Assembly (NCBI GenBank): GCA_027326105.1
Contig: DAHWFB010000030.1
Span: forward strand, 1-64,000
Origin: Acetobacteraceae bacterium
Lineage (GTDB): Bacteria > Pseudomonadota > Alphaproteobacteria > Acetobacterales > Acetobacteraceae
DNA length: 64,000 nucleotides
Direction of reading: 5' to 3'
Below the pieces are notes generated by a model, which saw only the letters and a program-made list of their open reading frames with translations, was not told the origin of the DNA and did not search any database. The position numbers and the translations under genes were made by a program. Within the stretch, counting starts at the first letter, position 1. Each line of letters starts with the position of its first letter. Positions 33,176 to 41,635 of the stretch are shown here, piece by piece.

Positions 33176-33913
33176 ATGTTCCGGCTGGATGGCAAGGCGG
33201 CGCTGGTCACCGGCGCATCGGGAGGCATCGGCGGCGCCATCGCCCGCGCGCTGCACGGGCAAGGGGCGGCGGTCGTGCTTTCCGGCACGCGGGGGGAAGC
33301 GCTCGCTGCACTCGCGGCCGAGCTCGGCGAGCGCGCCCATGTCGCGGTGGCCGATCTCTCCCGTCCCGCCGAGGCCGAGGGGCTGGTGGCGGCGGCCGAG
33401 GCGGCGGCCGGGCCGCTGCACATCCTGATCAACAACGCCGGGCTGACCCGCGACGGGCTCGCCATCCGCATGAGCGATGCCGACTGGGCGCGAGTGATCG
33501 AGGTCGATCTCGCCGCGCCGTTCCGGCTCGCCCGCGCCGCGCTCAGGGGCATGCTGCGGCGGCGGGCGGGGCGGATCATTTCCATCGGCAGCATCGTCGG
33601 CGCCACCGGCAACCCCGGCCAGGCCAACTACGCCGCGGCCAAGGCCGGGCTCTCGGGCATGAGCAAGGCGCTGGCGCAGGAGGTGGCTTCGCGCGGGGTG
33701 ACGGTGAACATGATCGCCCCCGGCTTCGTCGCCACCGCCATGACCGAGGCGCTGCCCGAGGCGCAGCGGGCAAGGCTCGCCGAGCGCATCCCGCTCGGGC
33801 GGCTGGGCACCGGCGGCGACATCGCCGCGGCGGCGGTCTATCTCGCCTCTGACGAGGCCGGCTGGATCACCGGGGCGACCCTGCACGTCAATGGCGGGAT
33901 GGCGATGCTGTAG
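33176..33913 (+). CDS. fabG: 3-oxoacyl-ACP reductase
   Basis: ALVTGASGGIGGAIARAL, INNAGLTRDGL, YAAAKAGLSGMSKALAQEV; follows fabD. Confidence 0.95.
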   Translation: MFRLDGKAALVTGASGGIGGAIARALHGQGAAVVLSGTRGEALAALAAELGERAHVAVADLSRPAEAEGLVAAAEAAAGPLHILINNAGLTRDGLAIRMSDADWARVIEVDLAAPFRLARAALRGMLRRRAGRIISIGSIVGATGNPGQANYAAAKAGLSGMSKALAQEVASRGVTVNMIAPGFVATAMTEALPEAQRARLAERIPLGRLGTGGDIAAAAVYLASDEAGWITGATLHVNGGMAML

Positions 33914-33964
33914 GGGGCGCCTCGGCCCGTCAGCCCGGCGCCGGAACGCTCCCCCGACGCCCGC

Positions 33965-34978
33965 TCACGGCGGCGGCTGGAACAGATGGATGTGGGCGGG
34001 GTCGATGGCGCAGACCGCCATCCCGCCCGGGGCGAGGGTGGCGGCGGGGAGATCGCGCCGCGCGAGCAGAAGATCGAGCGCCGGCGGGCCGGCGGTGGTC
34101 AGGCGCAGCGCCAGCGCCTCCTCCCGCACCGTGGCGATGCGCACGGGAAACCGGTTCGGCCCCTCCCCGTCCGCGTCCGCCGCGAGCAGGCCAATCTCCT
34201 CGGAGCGGATGGCGACCCCCGCCCGGCCCTGCCAGGCGCCTGCCGGGGCGGCGGCGAGCAGCGACAGCCCGGCGCAATCGAGCCGGACCAGGCCAGGGCC
34301 GGCGGCGGCCACGGTCGCGGCGAGCAGGTTGCGAAACCCCAGGAGCCGCGCCACCCCCGCGCTCGCCGGCGCGGCGAACACCGCCCCCGGACGGCCCTGC
34401 TGGAGGATCCGGCCCGCCTCCATCACCGCCATGCGGTCGGCGATGGCGGCGAGATGGGGGTCGTGGGTGACGGCGAGCGCGGGGATGCCGAGGCGGCGGA
34501 CGCGCCCGACCAGTTCGGCGGCGATCTCGTCGCGGGTCGCCACGTCCAGCGCCGCGGTGGGCTCGTCGAGCAGCAGCAGGCGCGGGCGGCGGGCGAGCGC
34601 GCGGGCGAGCGCGACGCGCTGCCGCTCCCCCCCCGAAAGCGCGGCGGGACGGCGCTCCGCGGCCTCCTCGACCCCCATGGCGGCGAGCAGATCGCATGCC
34701 GCGGCGCGCCGGGCGGGGCCGCGCGGCAACGCGAAGGCGACATTCTCCCAGGCCTTCAGATGGGGAAAAAGCCCCGCCCCCTGGGGCAGGTAGCCCACCG
34801 GGCGGGCCTGCGGCGCCAGTCCGCCGTAGGGCTCGCCGGCCGCCGGAAGCAGCCCGGCGATGGCCTTGAGCAGGCTGCTCTTGCCCTCTCCCGAAAGCCC
34901 GAGCAGGACGGTGAACCCCTCGACGGTGAGCCGCGCGGTGAGGGCGATGGGACGTTCGAGCCGATAGGCGATCTCCAT
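33965..34978 (-). CDS. modC: Molybdate/tungstate ABC transporter ATP-binding protein
   Basis: GLSGEGKSSLLKAIAG, LSGGERQRVALARALARRPRLLLLDEPTAALD, TOBE-like C-terminus; next to permease and binding protein. Confidence 0.85.
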   Translation of the reverse strand: MEIAYRLERPIALTARLTVEGFTVLLGLSGEGKSSLLKAIAGLLPAAGEPYGGLAPQARPVGYLPQGAGLFPHLKAWENVAFALPRGPARRAAACDLLAAMGVEEAAERRPAALSGGERQRVALARALARRPRLLLLDEPTAALDVATRDEIAAELVGRVRRLGIPALAVTHDPHLAAIADRMAVMEAGRILQQGRPGAVFAAPASAGVARLLGFRNLLAATVAAAGPGLVRLDCAGLSLLAAAPAGAWQGRAGVAIRSEEIGLLAADADGEGPNRFPVRIATVREEALALRLTTAGPPALDLLLARRDLPAATLAPGGMAVCAIDPAHIHLFQPPP

Positions 34979-34981
34979 CCC

Positions 34982-35746
34982 TCAAGCATAGCGGCGGCGG
35001 GTGAAGATGCCGAGCGCGAGCGGCAGCGGCATGGCGACGAGGAGGAAGACCCAGAGCAGGGGAAACACCGCGCCGAGCCCGCTGTCCTGCAGATCGACCC
35101 AGAGTTTCACCGGCATGCCTTGCGGGAAATAGGCGATGATCAGCACGATGCCGAACTCACCGAGCGCGCGCACCCAGGCGGTGGCGAGGCCGGCGGCGAG
35201 ACCGAGGCGGGCGAGCGGCAGGCTGACCCGCCAGAACACCGCCCAGGGCGATTTGCCCAGCGTCAGCGCGATCTCTTCATAATCCGCCGGCACCGCGGCG
35301 AAGGCGGCGCGGGCGGCTACCACGTAGTAGGGCATGGCGCCGTAGATCTGCGCGGCGACGAAGGCCGGCGCGCTGTTGGTCAGCACCAGCCCGAGACGTT
35401 CGAGAAGCTGCCCGGCGGGGCCATAAGGGCCATAGAGCGCGGCGAGCAGGATGCCCATGGCGAGCGGCGGGGTGAGAAAGGGCAGCAGCACCAGCGCGTC
35501 GATCACCCCGCCGCCGCGGCCCTGCCGACGGGCGAGCCAGTACGCGAGCGGCGTGCCGGCGAGCGCGATCAGCCCCAGCGAGACCAGGCTGAGCCCGAGC
35601 GAAACCGCGACCGCACCGCCATCCCCCGGAGCGAGATGAAACCCCGCCCAGCGGGTCGCGAACGCCAGCGCCAGGAAAGGCGCGACGAGGATCGCCAGCA
35701 CCGCGACCCCCGCCGCGGCGGCCGCGGGGTGGCCGGACCGCGTCAA
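34982..35746 (-). CDS. modB: Molybdate/tungstate ABC transporter permease (possible TTG start)
   Basis: Multi-TM; ALTLGKSPWAVFWRVSLPLARLGLAAGLATAWVRALGEFGIVLII EAA loop. Confidence 0.85.
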   Translation of the reverse strand: MTRSGHPAAAAAGVAVLAILVAPFLALAFATRWAGFHLAPGDGGAVAVSLGLSLVSLGLIALAGTPLAYWLARRQGRGGGVIDALVLLPFLTPPLAMGILLAALYGPYGPAGQLLERLGLVLTNSAPAFVAAQIYGAMPYYVVAARAAFAAVPADYEEIALTLGKSPWAVFWRVSLPLARLGLAAGLATAWVRALGEFGIVLIIAYFPQGMPVKLWVDLQDSGLGAVFPLLWVFLLVAMPLPLALGIFTRRRYA

Positions 35747-36675
35747 ATCCCGCCGCCCTTGGGCGGGCCGTAGCCGGCCTTGCGCAGCATCGCCTGGCCG
35801 GCGGGAGCGCGCAGGAAGGCGAGGAAGCGGGCGGCGAGCGCCGGGTCGGGCGCGTTCTTCAGCACCGCGGCGTAGAACACCAGCGGCGCGGGGCGATGCA
35901 GCGTGGTCTTCCCGTTCGCACCTTCGAGCGCGATCGCGAGACCGGGCGCGTACTGTTCCACCACCGCCGGATCGCTGAGGTTGATCGCATCGGGCAGGGT
36001 CAGGAAGGGCAGATGGTGCGAGATCGCCGCGCTCTCGTAGGCCGAGGAAGCGTCCATCTGGCCGGCTTCGAGGCGCGAGAGCAGCGAGGGCTCGGAGAAG
36101 ATCTGCGCCGGGTTGCGCCAGGGGCCGAGAATGGCGTGGGCGAGGCCGGGGCGGTGGTAGTACTGCTCCGCGCGCTTCATCAGGAAGATGATGTTCTGAC
36201 CCTGTGGGTCGGTCAGCGGGTCGGTGCGGCCGAAGCGCAGGCCGGGGGTGAGCAGCACCTGGTACCAGGGCTGCCCGCCCCTGACCGCGGCGGCGAAGGC
36301 GGGGGCGAAGCGGCTTTTCGGGCTGTAGGCGATGACCATGGCGGTGGAGGCGATCGGCACCGCGTGGGCCACTCGCCCCGCCTTCTCGAGGAGCGCGATC
36401 GGGCCCGGGGTGATGGAGACGAAGACGTCCGTCCGGATGGTGCCGGCGGCGAGCAGCCGGGCGAGGCCATAGGCGCCGGCGCCGCGACCCTGGTAGGCGG
36501 CCCCGCTCGCGCGGGCGAAGGCGGGGCCGAGGTGACGATCCATCACCACCCCCATCGAGCCGGCGTAGGCGACGCGCAGGGTGCCCGCCGCGCGCGCCGG
36601 AGGCGCGGCCCAACCGGCCAGCGCTACCGCCCCCGCCGCCAGCCCGGCCCGCAACAGAGTCCTGCGTGCGCGCAT
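35743..36675 (-). CDS. Molybdate/tungstate (WtpA/ModA-like) substrate-binding protein
   Basis: Signal peptide; LRVAYAGSMGVVMDRHLGPAFARASGAAYQGRGAGAYGLARLLAAGTIRTDVFVSI. Confidence 0.82.
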   Translation of the reverse strand: MRARRTLLRAGLAAGAVALAGWAAPPARAAGTLRVAYAGSMGVVMDRHLGPAFARASGAAYQGRGAGAYGLARLLAAGTIRTDVFVSITPGPIALLEKAGRVAHAVPIASTAMVIAYSPKSRFAPAFAAAVRGGQPWYQVLLTPGLRFGRTDPLTDPQGQNIIFLMKRAEQYYHRPGLAHAILGPWRNPAQIFSEPSLLSRLEAGQMDASSAYESAAISHHLPFLTLPDAINLSDPAVVEQYAPGLAIALEGANGKTTLHRPAPLVFYAAVLKNAPDPALAARFLAFLRAPAGQAMLRKAGYGPPKGGGI

Positions 36676-36709
36676 TCCCGCCTCCCTCGCTCGCGATCGG
36701 TTTCCCTGG

Positions 36710-36733
36710 CGATATCGCAGTTTGGACATATCG
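36710..36733. promoter_or_regulatory. Candidate ModE operator CGATAT-N12-ATATCG
   Basis: Perfect 6-bp arms in the divergent intergenic region between the binding-protein gene and modE. Confidence 0.5.
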
Positions 36734-36766
36734 GCAAGGCCGGCGATTCGCGCCTATGTTCGCGCT

Positions 36767-37135
36767 ATGACACGATTGCGTCATCCCGAGCGTCCCGGCC
36801 TACATCTGCGGGTGGTGCTGGAGGGGCAGGTGGTGCTCGGGCCGGGCAAGGCGGACCTGCTCGAAGGCATCGCCACCACCGGCTCGATCGCCGCCGCCGG
36901 GCGGGAGATGGGGATGAGCTACAAGCGCGCCTGGAGCCTGGTGGAGGAAATGAACGCGGCCTTCCGTGACCCGCTGGTGCTCGCCGCCAAGGGCGGGGCG
37001 CGCGGCGGTGGGGCGACGCTGAGCCCGCTCGGCGCGCGGCTCCTTTCCGCCTATCGCGGGCTGGAAACGAAGGCCGCCGCCGCCGGCGCGGCCGAGCTCG
37101 CCGCGCTGCGGCGCGCGATCGCGCCCCGGGGCTGA
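36767..37135 (+). CDS. Short ModE-type winged-helix regulator (no Mop domains)
   Basis: LLEGIATTGSIAAAGREMGMSYKRAWSLVEEMNAAFRDPLV...GGGATLSPLGARLL. Confidence 0.9.
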   Translation: MTRLRHPERPGLHLRVVLEGQVVLGPGKADLLEGIATTGSIAAAGREMGMSYKRAWSLVEEMNAAFRDPLVLAAKGGARGGGATLSPLGARLLSAYRGLETKAAAAGAAELAALRRAIAPRG

Positions 37136-37142
37136 GACGGGC

Positions 37143-37952
37143 TTGCGCGACGGCGGGCCGGCGAAGGCGGCGGATGCCGCGAAGGGTGTGGCTCCGGCGC
37201 TGCTCGCCCTGCGCGGCCTGGCCGCGCGATTCGGCGACGCGACCGTGCTCACCGACATTTCGCTCGAGGTCAGCGAAGGAGAGTTCGTCGCCATCGTCGG
37301 CGCCTCGGGCTGCGGCAAGAGCACCCTCTTCAACCTCATCGCCGGGCTGATCGCCCCCGCCGCCGGCTCGATCCGGCTCGCCGGGGCCGACATCGCGGGC
37401 AGCCCCGGCCATGTCGGCTACATGCACCAGAAGGACCTGTTGCTGCCGTGGCGGACGGTCGCCGGCAACATCGTGCTCGGCGCCGCGCTGACCCGCGGCG
37501 TGCGTGCGGCCGACCGCGCGGAGGCGGCCGCCCTCGCCGCCCGCTACGGGCTCGGCGAGTATCTCCATCACTATCCCCACGCGCTTTCGGGCGGCATGCG
37601 CCAGCGGGTGGCGCTGTTGCGCACGCTGGCCGCACACCGCGAGGTGATGCTGCTCGACGAGCCCTTCGGCGCCCTCGATTCGCAGACCCGCCTGGCGATG
37701 CAGCGCTTCCTGCTCGAAGTGTGGGCGCGGGAGCGGCGCACGGTGCTGTTCGTGACCCACGACGTGGACGAGGCGATCTTTCTCGCCGACCGGGTGGTGG
37801 TGCTGCGCCCGCGCCCGGGGCGGATCGGCGAAATCCTGCCCGTGCCGCTGGCCCGCCCGCGCGAGCTCGCGGTGCTGACCAGCGCGGAGTTCATCGCCCT
37901 CAAGCGGCGCATCCTCGAACTCCTCTACGCCCCCGCGGGGAGCGCGCGATGA
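37143..37952 (+). CDS. NitT/TauT-type ABC transporter ATP-binding protein (start codon uncertain)
   Basis: GASGCGKSTLFNLIAG, LSGGMRQRVALLRTLAAHREVMLLDEPFGALD. Confidence 0.9.
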   Translation: MRDGGPAKAADAAKGVAPALLALRGLAARFGDATVLTDISLEVSEGEFVAIVGASGCGKSTLFNLIAGLIAPAAGSIRLAGADIAGSPGHVGYMHQKDLLLPWRTVAGNIVLGAALTRGVRAADRAEAAALAARYGLGEYLHHYPHALSGGMRQRVALLRTLAAHREVMLLDEPFGALDSQTRLAMQRFLLEVWARERRTVLFVTHDVDEAIFLADRVVVLRPRPGRIGEILPVPLARPRELAVLTSAEFIALKRRILELLYAPAGSAR

Positions 37953-38782
37953 GCGGGCGGCGGCTCTGGCGCGGCCTGGCCGCCGCGGCCGCGGCGCTCG
38001 CGCTCGCGCTCGCGCTCTGGCAGGGGGCGATCTCGGTGCTCGCTCTGCCGCCCTACGTGCTGCCCTCCCCGGCGGCGACCTTCGCCGCGATCGGCGCCCA
38101 CTGGCCGCGGCTTTCCGCGCTCGCGCTGCAGACCCTGGCCGAGACCGGCTGGGGCTATCTGCTGGGCGCTGCCATCGGCTTCGCGCTGGCGGTGGCGATG
38201 GGGCAGGTGCGGCTGGTGCGCGAGCTGCTCTATCCCATCCTCATCACCTCGCAGGCGGTGCCGATCGTCGCCATCGCCGCGCCGCTGGTGATCGTGTTCG
38301 GGTTCGGGCTGGTGCCGAAACTCATCATCGTGGCCTGGATCGTGTTCTTCCCGGTGGTGGTCAACGTGCTCGACGGGCTGGCCGCGGTGGATGCCGACAT
38401 GGTCAATCTGGCCCGGGTGATGGGCGCCGGCGCCTGGCGCAGCTTCCTCGTGGTGCGGCTGCCGGCCACCGTCTCGCCGCTGTTCTCGGGTCTCAAGATC
38501 GGCGCCACCTACGCGGTGACCGGGGCGGTGATCGGGGAATGGACCGCCTCCTCCTCGGTCGGGCTCGGCACCTATCTGCTCACCGCCAACGCGCGGCTCG
38601 ACATCGCCGGCGTCTATGCGGCGACGCTGCTCTTGACTGCGATCGGCATCTCCTCCTTCGTGCTGGTGCAAGCGCTGGAGGCGCTCTTGACCCCCTGGCG
38701 CCATCGCGCCACCGCGCCGCGCTGGTGGCGGGGCGCGGAGGTCGGGGCGGACGGTCGCAACGAGGCAGGAGGACGAGAATGA
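37949..38782 (+). CDS. NitT/TauT-type ABC transporter permease
   Basis: LPPYVLPSPAATF, VNLARVMGAGAWRSFLVVRLPATVSPLFSGLKIGATYAVTGAVIGEW. Confidence 0.92.
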   Translation: MSGRRLWRGLAAAAAALALALALWQGAISVLALPPYVLPSPAATFAAIGAHWPRLSALALQTLAETGWGYLLGAAIGFALAVAMGQVRLVRELLYPILITSQAVPIVAIAAPLVIVFGFGLVPKLIIVAWIVFFPVVVNVLDGLAAVDADMVNLARVMGAGAWRSFLVVRLPATVSPLFSGLKIGATYAVTGAVIGEWTASSSVGLGTYLLTANARLDIAGVYAATLLLTAIGISSFVLVQALEALLTPWRHRATAPRWWRGAEVGADGRNEAGGRE

Positions 38783-39795
38783 GAACCACAGGAATGGGCC
38801 GCGCGCTGGCCCGGCTCGGGCGATCCGCCGCGGTCGCGGCGCTGGGCACGGCGCTGGGCGCGGCCGCACTTCTCGGCGGCGGCGGGGCGGCGCGGGCGGC
38901 GACCACCATCCGCTTCGTCTATGACTGGCCGAGTGCGGATTTCCTGCTCACCCCGATCGCGGTCGCGCAGTCTCGCGGCTACTACAAGGCGGCCGGGATC
39001 AAGACCGCGGTCGCCTTCCCGCCCAATACCGAAACCACCGCGCGCGTGCTCGCCTCGGGTGCCGCCGACGTCGGCTTCGAAGGCTCGACCGACATCGCCT
39101 TCGCCGCCGCCCACGGCCTGCCCATCATCTCGGTGGGGGCCTTCACCCAGGGCAACAACTGGTGCCTGGTCGGCCGGCCGGGCGAGAAGATCGATCTCCA
39201 TCATCTCGCCGGCAAGTCGATCGCGGTGTTCACCGATTCCTGGACCAAGGCGATGATGCCCTTCGTGCTGAAGGCGGCGGGACTGAAGGAGAGCCAGATC
39301 CGCCCGGTCATCGCGACCGACGACGACATCACCATGCTGCTCGCGAAAAAGGTCGATATCGCCACCAATACCGCCAACTATGCGGTGCCGGAGGTGGTCG
39401 GCGCGGTGCACCAGCAGCCGACCCTGGTCTGCGCCCCGGCATTCGGCGCGCCCGACGTGCCGGTGTGGGTGTTCACCGCGCGCACCGCCTGGGCCAAGTC
39501 CCATCCCGCGCTGCTGCGCAAGTGGCTGGCGGCGACCGGCAAGGGCATGGCCTGGAGCGTCGCCCATCCCCGCAAGGCGGTGGCGATCCTGGCCAAGCTC
39601 TATCCGGCGACGGGGGATGTCTCCTACAGCCTGATCGGCTGGCAGGAGACCGCGCCGCTGCTCAAGGGCAAGCGGGGCCTGCTGTTCCAGGACGCGGCGC
39701 AGTGGACGGGGCTCGCCCAGGCGCTGAAGAACACCGGCCAGATCCCGGCGGTGCTGCCGGCCGCAACCTATTTCACCAACGCCTATCTCCGCTAG
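38779..39795 (+). CDS. NMT1/ThiY-like ABC transporter substrate-binding protein
   Basis: Signal peptide; FVYDWPSADFLLTPIAVAQSRGYYKAAGIKTAVAFPPNTETTARVLASGAADVGF. Confidence 0.88.
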   Translation: MRTTGMGRALARLGRSAAVAALGTALGAAALLGGGGAARAATTIRFVYDWPSADFLLTPIAVAQSRGYYKAAGIKTAVAFPPNTETTARVLASGAADVGFEGSTDIAFAAAHGLPIISVGAFTQGNNWCLVGRPGEKIDLHHLAGKSIAVFTDSWTKAMMPFVLKAAGLKESQIRPVIATDDDITMLLAKKVDIATNTANYAVPEVVGAVHQQPTLVCAPAFGAPDVPVWVFTARTAWAKSHPALLRKWLAATGKGMAWSVAHPRKAVAILAKLYPATGDVSYSLIGWQETAPLLKGKRGLLFQDAAQWTGLAQALKNTGQIPAVLPAATYFTNAYLR

Positions 39796-39841
39796 GCGAG
39801 CGGCGCGGGAGCAGGCGGGCGGCAAGGGCGACCGGGCGGCG

Positions 39842-40795
39842 ATGGCCCAGGCGCTGGTCATCGACACCGACCCCGGGATCGACGACGCGCTCGCCATCCT
39901 GCTCGCACTCGCCAGCCCCGAGGTCGATGTCCGTGCGCTGAGCACGGTCTCGGGCAACGTCGGGCTGGCGCAGGCGAGCGCCAATGCGCGGGCGGTGCTC
40001 GCGCTCGCCGGGCGGAGCGAAATTCCGGTCTCGCCCGGCGCCGCCCGGCCGCTGCACCGCGCCCCCGCGCACGCCGAGGCAGTGCACGGAGACGACGGGC
40101 TGGGTGGGGCGCCGCTGCCCCGGCCCGGCCCGCGGGCAGACGAAATTCCCGCGCTGGCGCAATGGGAGGCGCTCACCGAAGCACCCGGGCGGGTCGCGCT
40201 CGCTGCCATCGGGCCGCTCACCAACCTCGCCGCCTTCACCCGCCGCTTCCCCGCGCGGGTGGGGGCGTTCGCACGCGTGGTGGCGATGGGCGGGGGCTGG
40301 GGCGTCGGCAACGTGACCGCGACGGCGGAGTTCAACGCCTGGGTCGACCCCGAGGCGATGGCCGAAGTGCTGGCGAGCGGCCTGCGGCCCGATCTCCTCG
40401 CCCTGGAAACGACGCGCCAGGCCCGGCTGGGTGAGCGCGAGATCGCCCGCCTGCGCGCGGGCGGGCCGGTTGGCGCGCAGGCCGCGGCCTGGCTCGCGGC
40501 CGGGCGCCGCGCCGACGGTTGCAGCGCTCCGATCCACGACGCGGTGGCGATCGCCGCCCTCGTCCGGCCCGCGCTGGTCTCGTTCCGGGAGGTGCGGGTG
40601 GAGGTCGATTGCGGCGAGGAGCGCCGTGGCGAGACGCGGATTTCCACCACCGGCCCGCCCAACGCCCGCATCGCGGTGGGCTTCGACCGCGCGGGATTCG
40701 CCGCGCTGCTGGCGGACCGGCTCGCCGCGGCCGGGCGGCGCGCCGACGCCGGCCCGGACGACCCCGGCCGGCAGGACGGCTCAACCCGCCGTTAA
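39842..40795 (+). CDS. Nucleoside hydrolase
   Basis: VIDTDPGIDDALAILLAL, STVSGNVGLAQASANA, AMGGGWGVGNVTATAEFNAWVDPEA. Confidence 0.95.
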   Translation: MAQALVIDTDPGIDDALAILLALASPEVDVRALSTVSGNVGLAQASANARAVLALAGRSEIPVSPGAARPLHRAPAHAEAVHGDDGLGGAPLPRPGPRADEIPALAQWEALTEAPGRVALAAIGPLTNLAAFTRRFPARVGAFARVVAMGGGWGVGNVTATAEFNAWVDPEAMAEVLASGLRPDLLALETTRQARLGEREIARLRAGGPVGAQAAAWLAAGRRADGCSAPIHDAVAIAALVRPALVSFREVRVEVDCGEERRGETRISTTGPPNARIAVGFDRAGFAALLADRLAAAGRRADAGPDDPGRQDGSTRR

Positions 40796-40815
40796 GGCGG
40801 CTCGTGCGATGCTGC

Positions 40816-40849
40816 GCCGATGAGGGTCGTGGGCCGATGAGGGTCGTGG
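40816..40849 (+). repeat. Perfect tandem duplication of 17 bp GCCGATGAGGGTCGTGG across the start codon of the next gene
   Basis: Copies at 40816-40832 and 40833-40849, read directly. Confidence 0.97.
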
Positions 40850-41610
40850 TCGGGTATTTCGGGCTCACCCGCTCGCTGCGGTTCACCGCCCCGGCGATCC
40901 GCGGCAACATCCTGGCGCCGCTGCGCCAGCACGGATTCGACATCCTGCAGGTCGGCCATTTCAATCTCCCCGAACGGATCGACAATCCCCGATCGGGCGA
41001 GGCGGGAATCGTTCCCGACCGGGGCGAGGCCGCGCTCCTCGATCTCGACCTCTGCTGGATCGAACCGCAGCGCGATGGCGCGATCGCCCGCGAATACGAG
41101 CTCGCCAGCGCCTTTCCCGACGCTTTCGCAGACGGGTATGCGAGCCTGCGCAATCTCTGCCACCAGTTGCGCAGCCTCGATCGTCTGTGGTCGCTGATCA
41201 CGCTCGCCGCCCCCGATCCCGCGGACCTCGTGATCTTCCTGCGCCCGGATCTGCTGTATCTCGACCGTCTCGATCCGCCGACCACGCTCGCGCCGCTGCT
41301 CGCGGACGCCTGCGATCTCGTGGTGCCGTCGTGGCAGGGCTGGGGCGGCATCAACGACCGCTTCGCGTTCGCCACCGCCGCGGCCGCCGGGATCTACGCC
41401 TCGCGCTGGCGCTGCCTCGTCGATGCCTGCCTCGACATGGGCTTCCTGCACGCCGAGCACTTCCTCCGCCAGGTCGTCGAACGCGCCGGCTTGCGCACGG
41501 TGACGACGGAACTGCGCGCGGTGCGGGTGCGGGCAGACGGACGAATTTCGGGGAACGACGCGACGATGCTCGCCGCGGCCGGGCCGCCCGCGCTCGCCCC
41601 CGCCGAGTGA
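40837..41610 (+). CDS. Glycosyltransferase-like / DUF protein
   Basis: MRVVVGYFGLTRSL...RPDLLYLDRLDPP...VPSWQGWGGINDRFAFATAAAAGIY; precedes FkbM and GT9 genes. Confidence 0.65.
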   Translation: MRVVVGYFGLTRSLRFTAPAIRGNILAPLRQHGFDILQVGHFNLPERIDNPRSGEAGIVPDRGEAALLDLDLCWIEPQRDGAIAREYELASAFPDAFADGYASLRNLCHQLRSLDRLWSLITLAAPDPADLVIFLRPDLLYLDRLDPPTTLAPLLADACDLVVPSWQGWGGINDRFAFATAAAAGIYASRWRCLVDACLDMGFLHAEHFLRQVVERAGLRTVTTELRAVRVRADGRISGNDATMLAAAGPPALAPAE

Positions 41611-41635
41611 CGCAACAGGGAGCACCGCCGATCCG

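Noticed and set aside
33914-33964. Expected acpP after fabG
   Set aside because: No ORF fits acyl carrier protein here; the next gene is convergent modC, so acpP is simply not in this location.
34624-34634. Poly-C run in modC as a slippage site
   Set aside because: Encodes the obligatory LSGGERQ signature; no frame disruption.
40786-40800. CCGCC-GTTAA-GGCGG hairpin at the nucleoside hydrolase stop
   Set aside because: Stem of 5 bp without T-tract; too weak to call a terminator.
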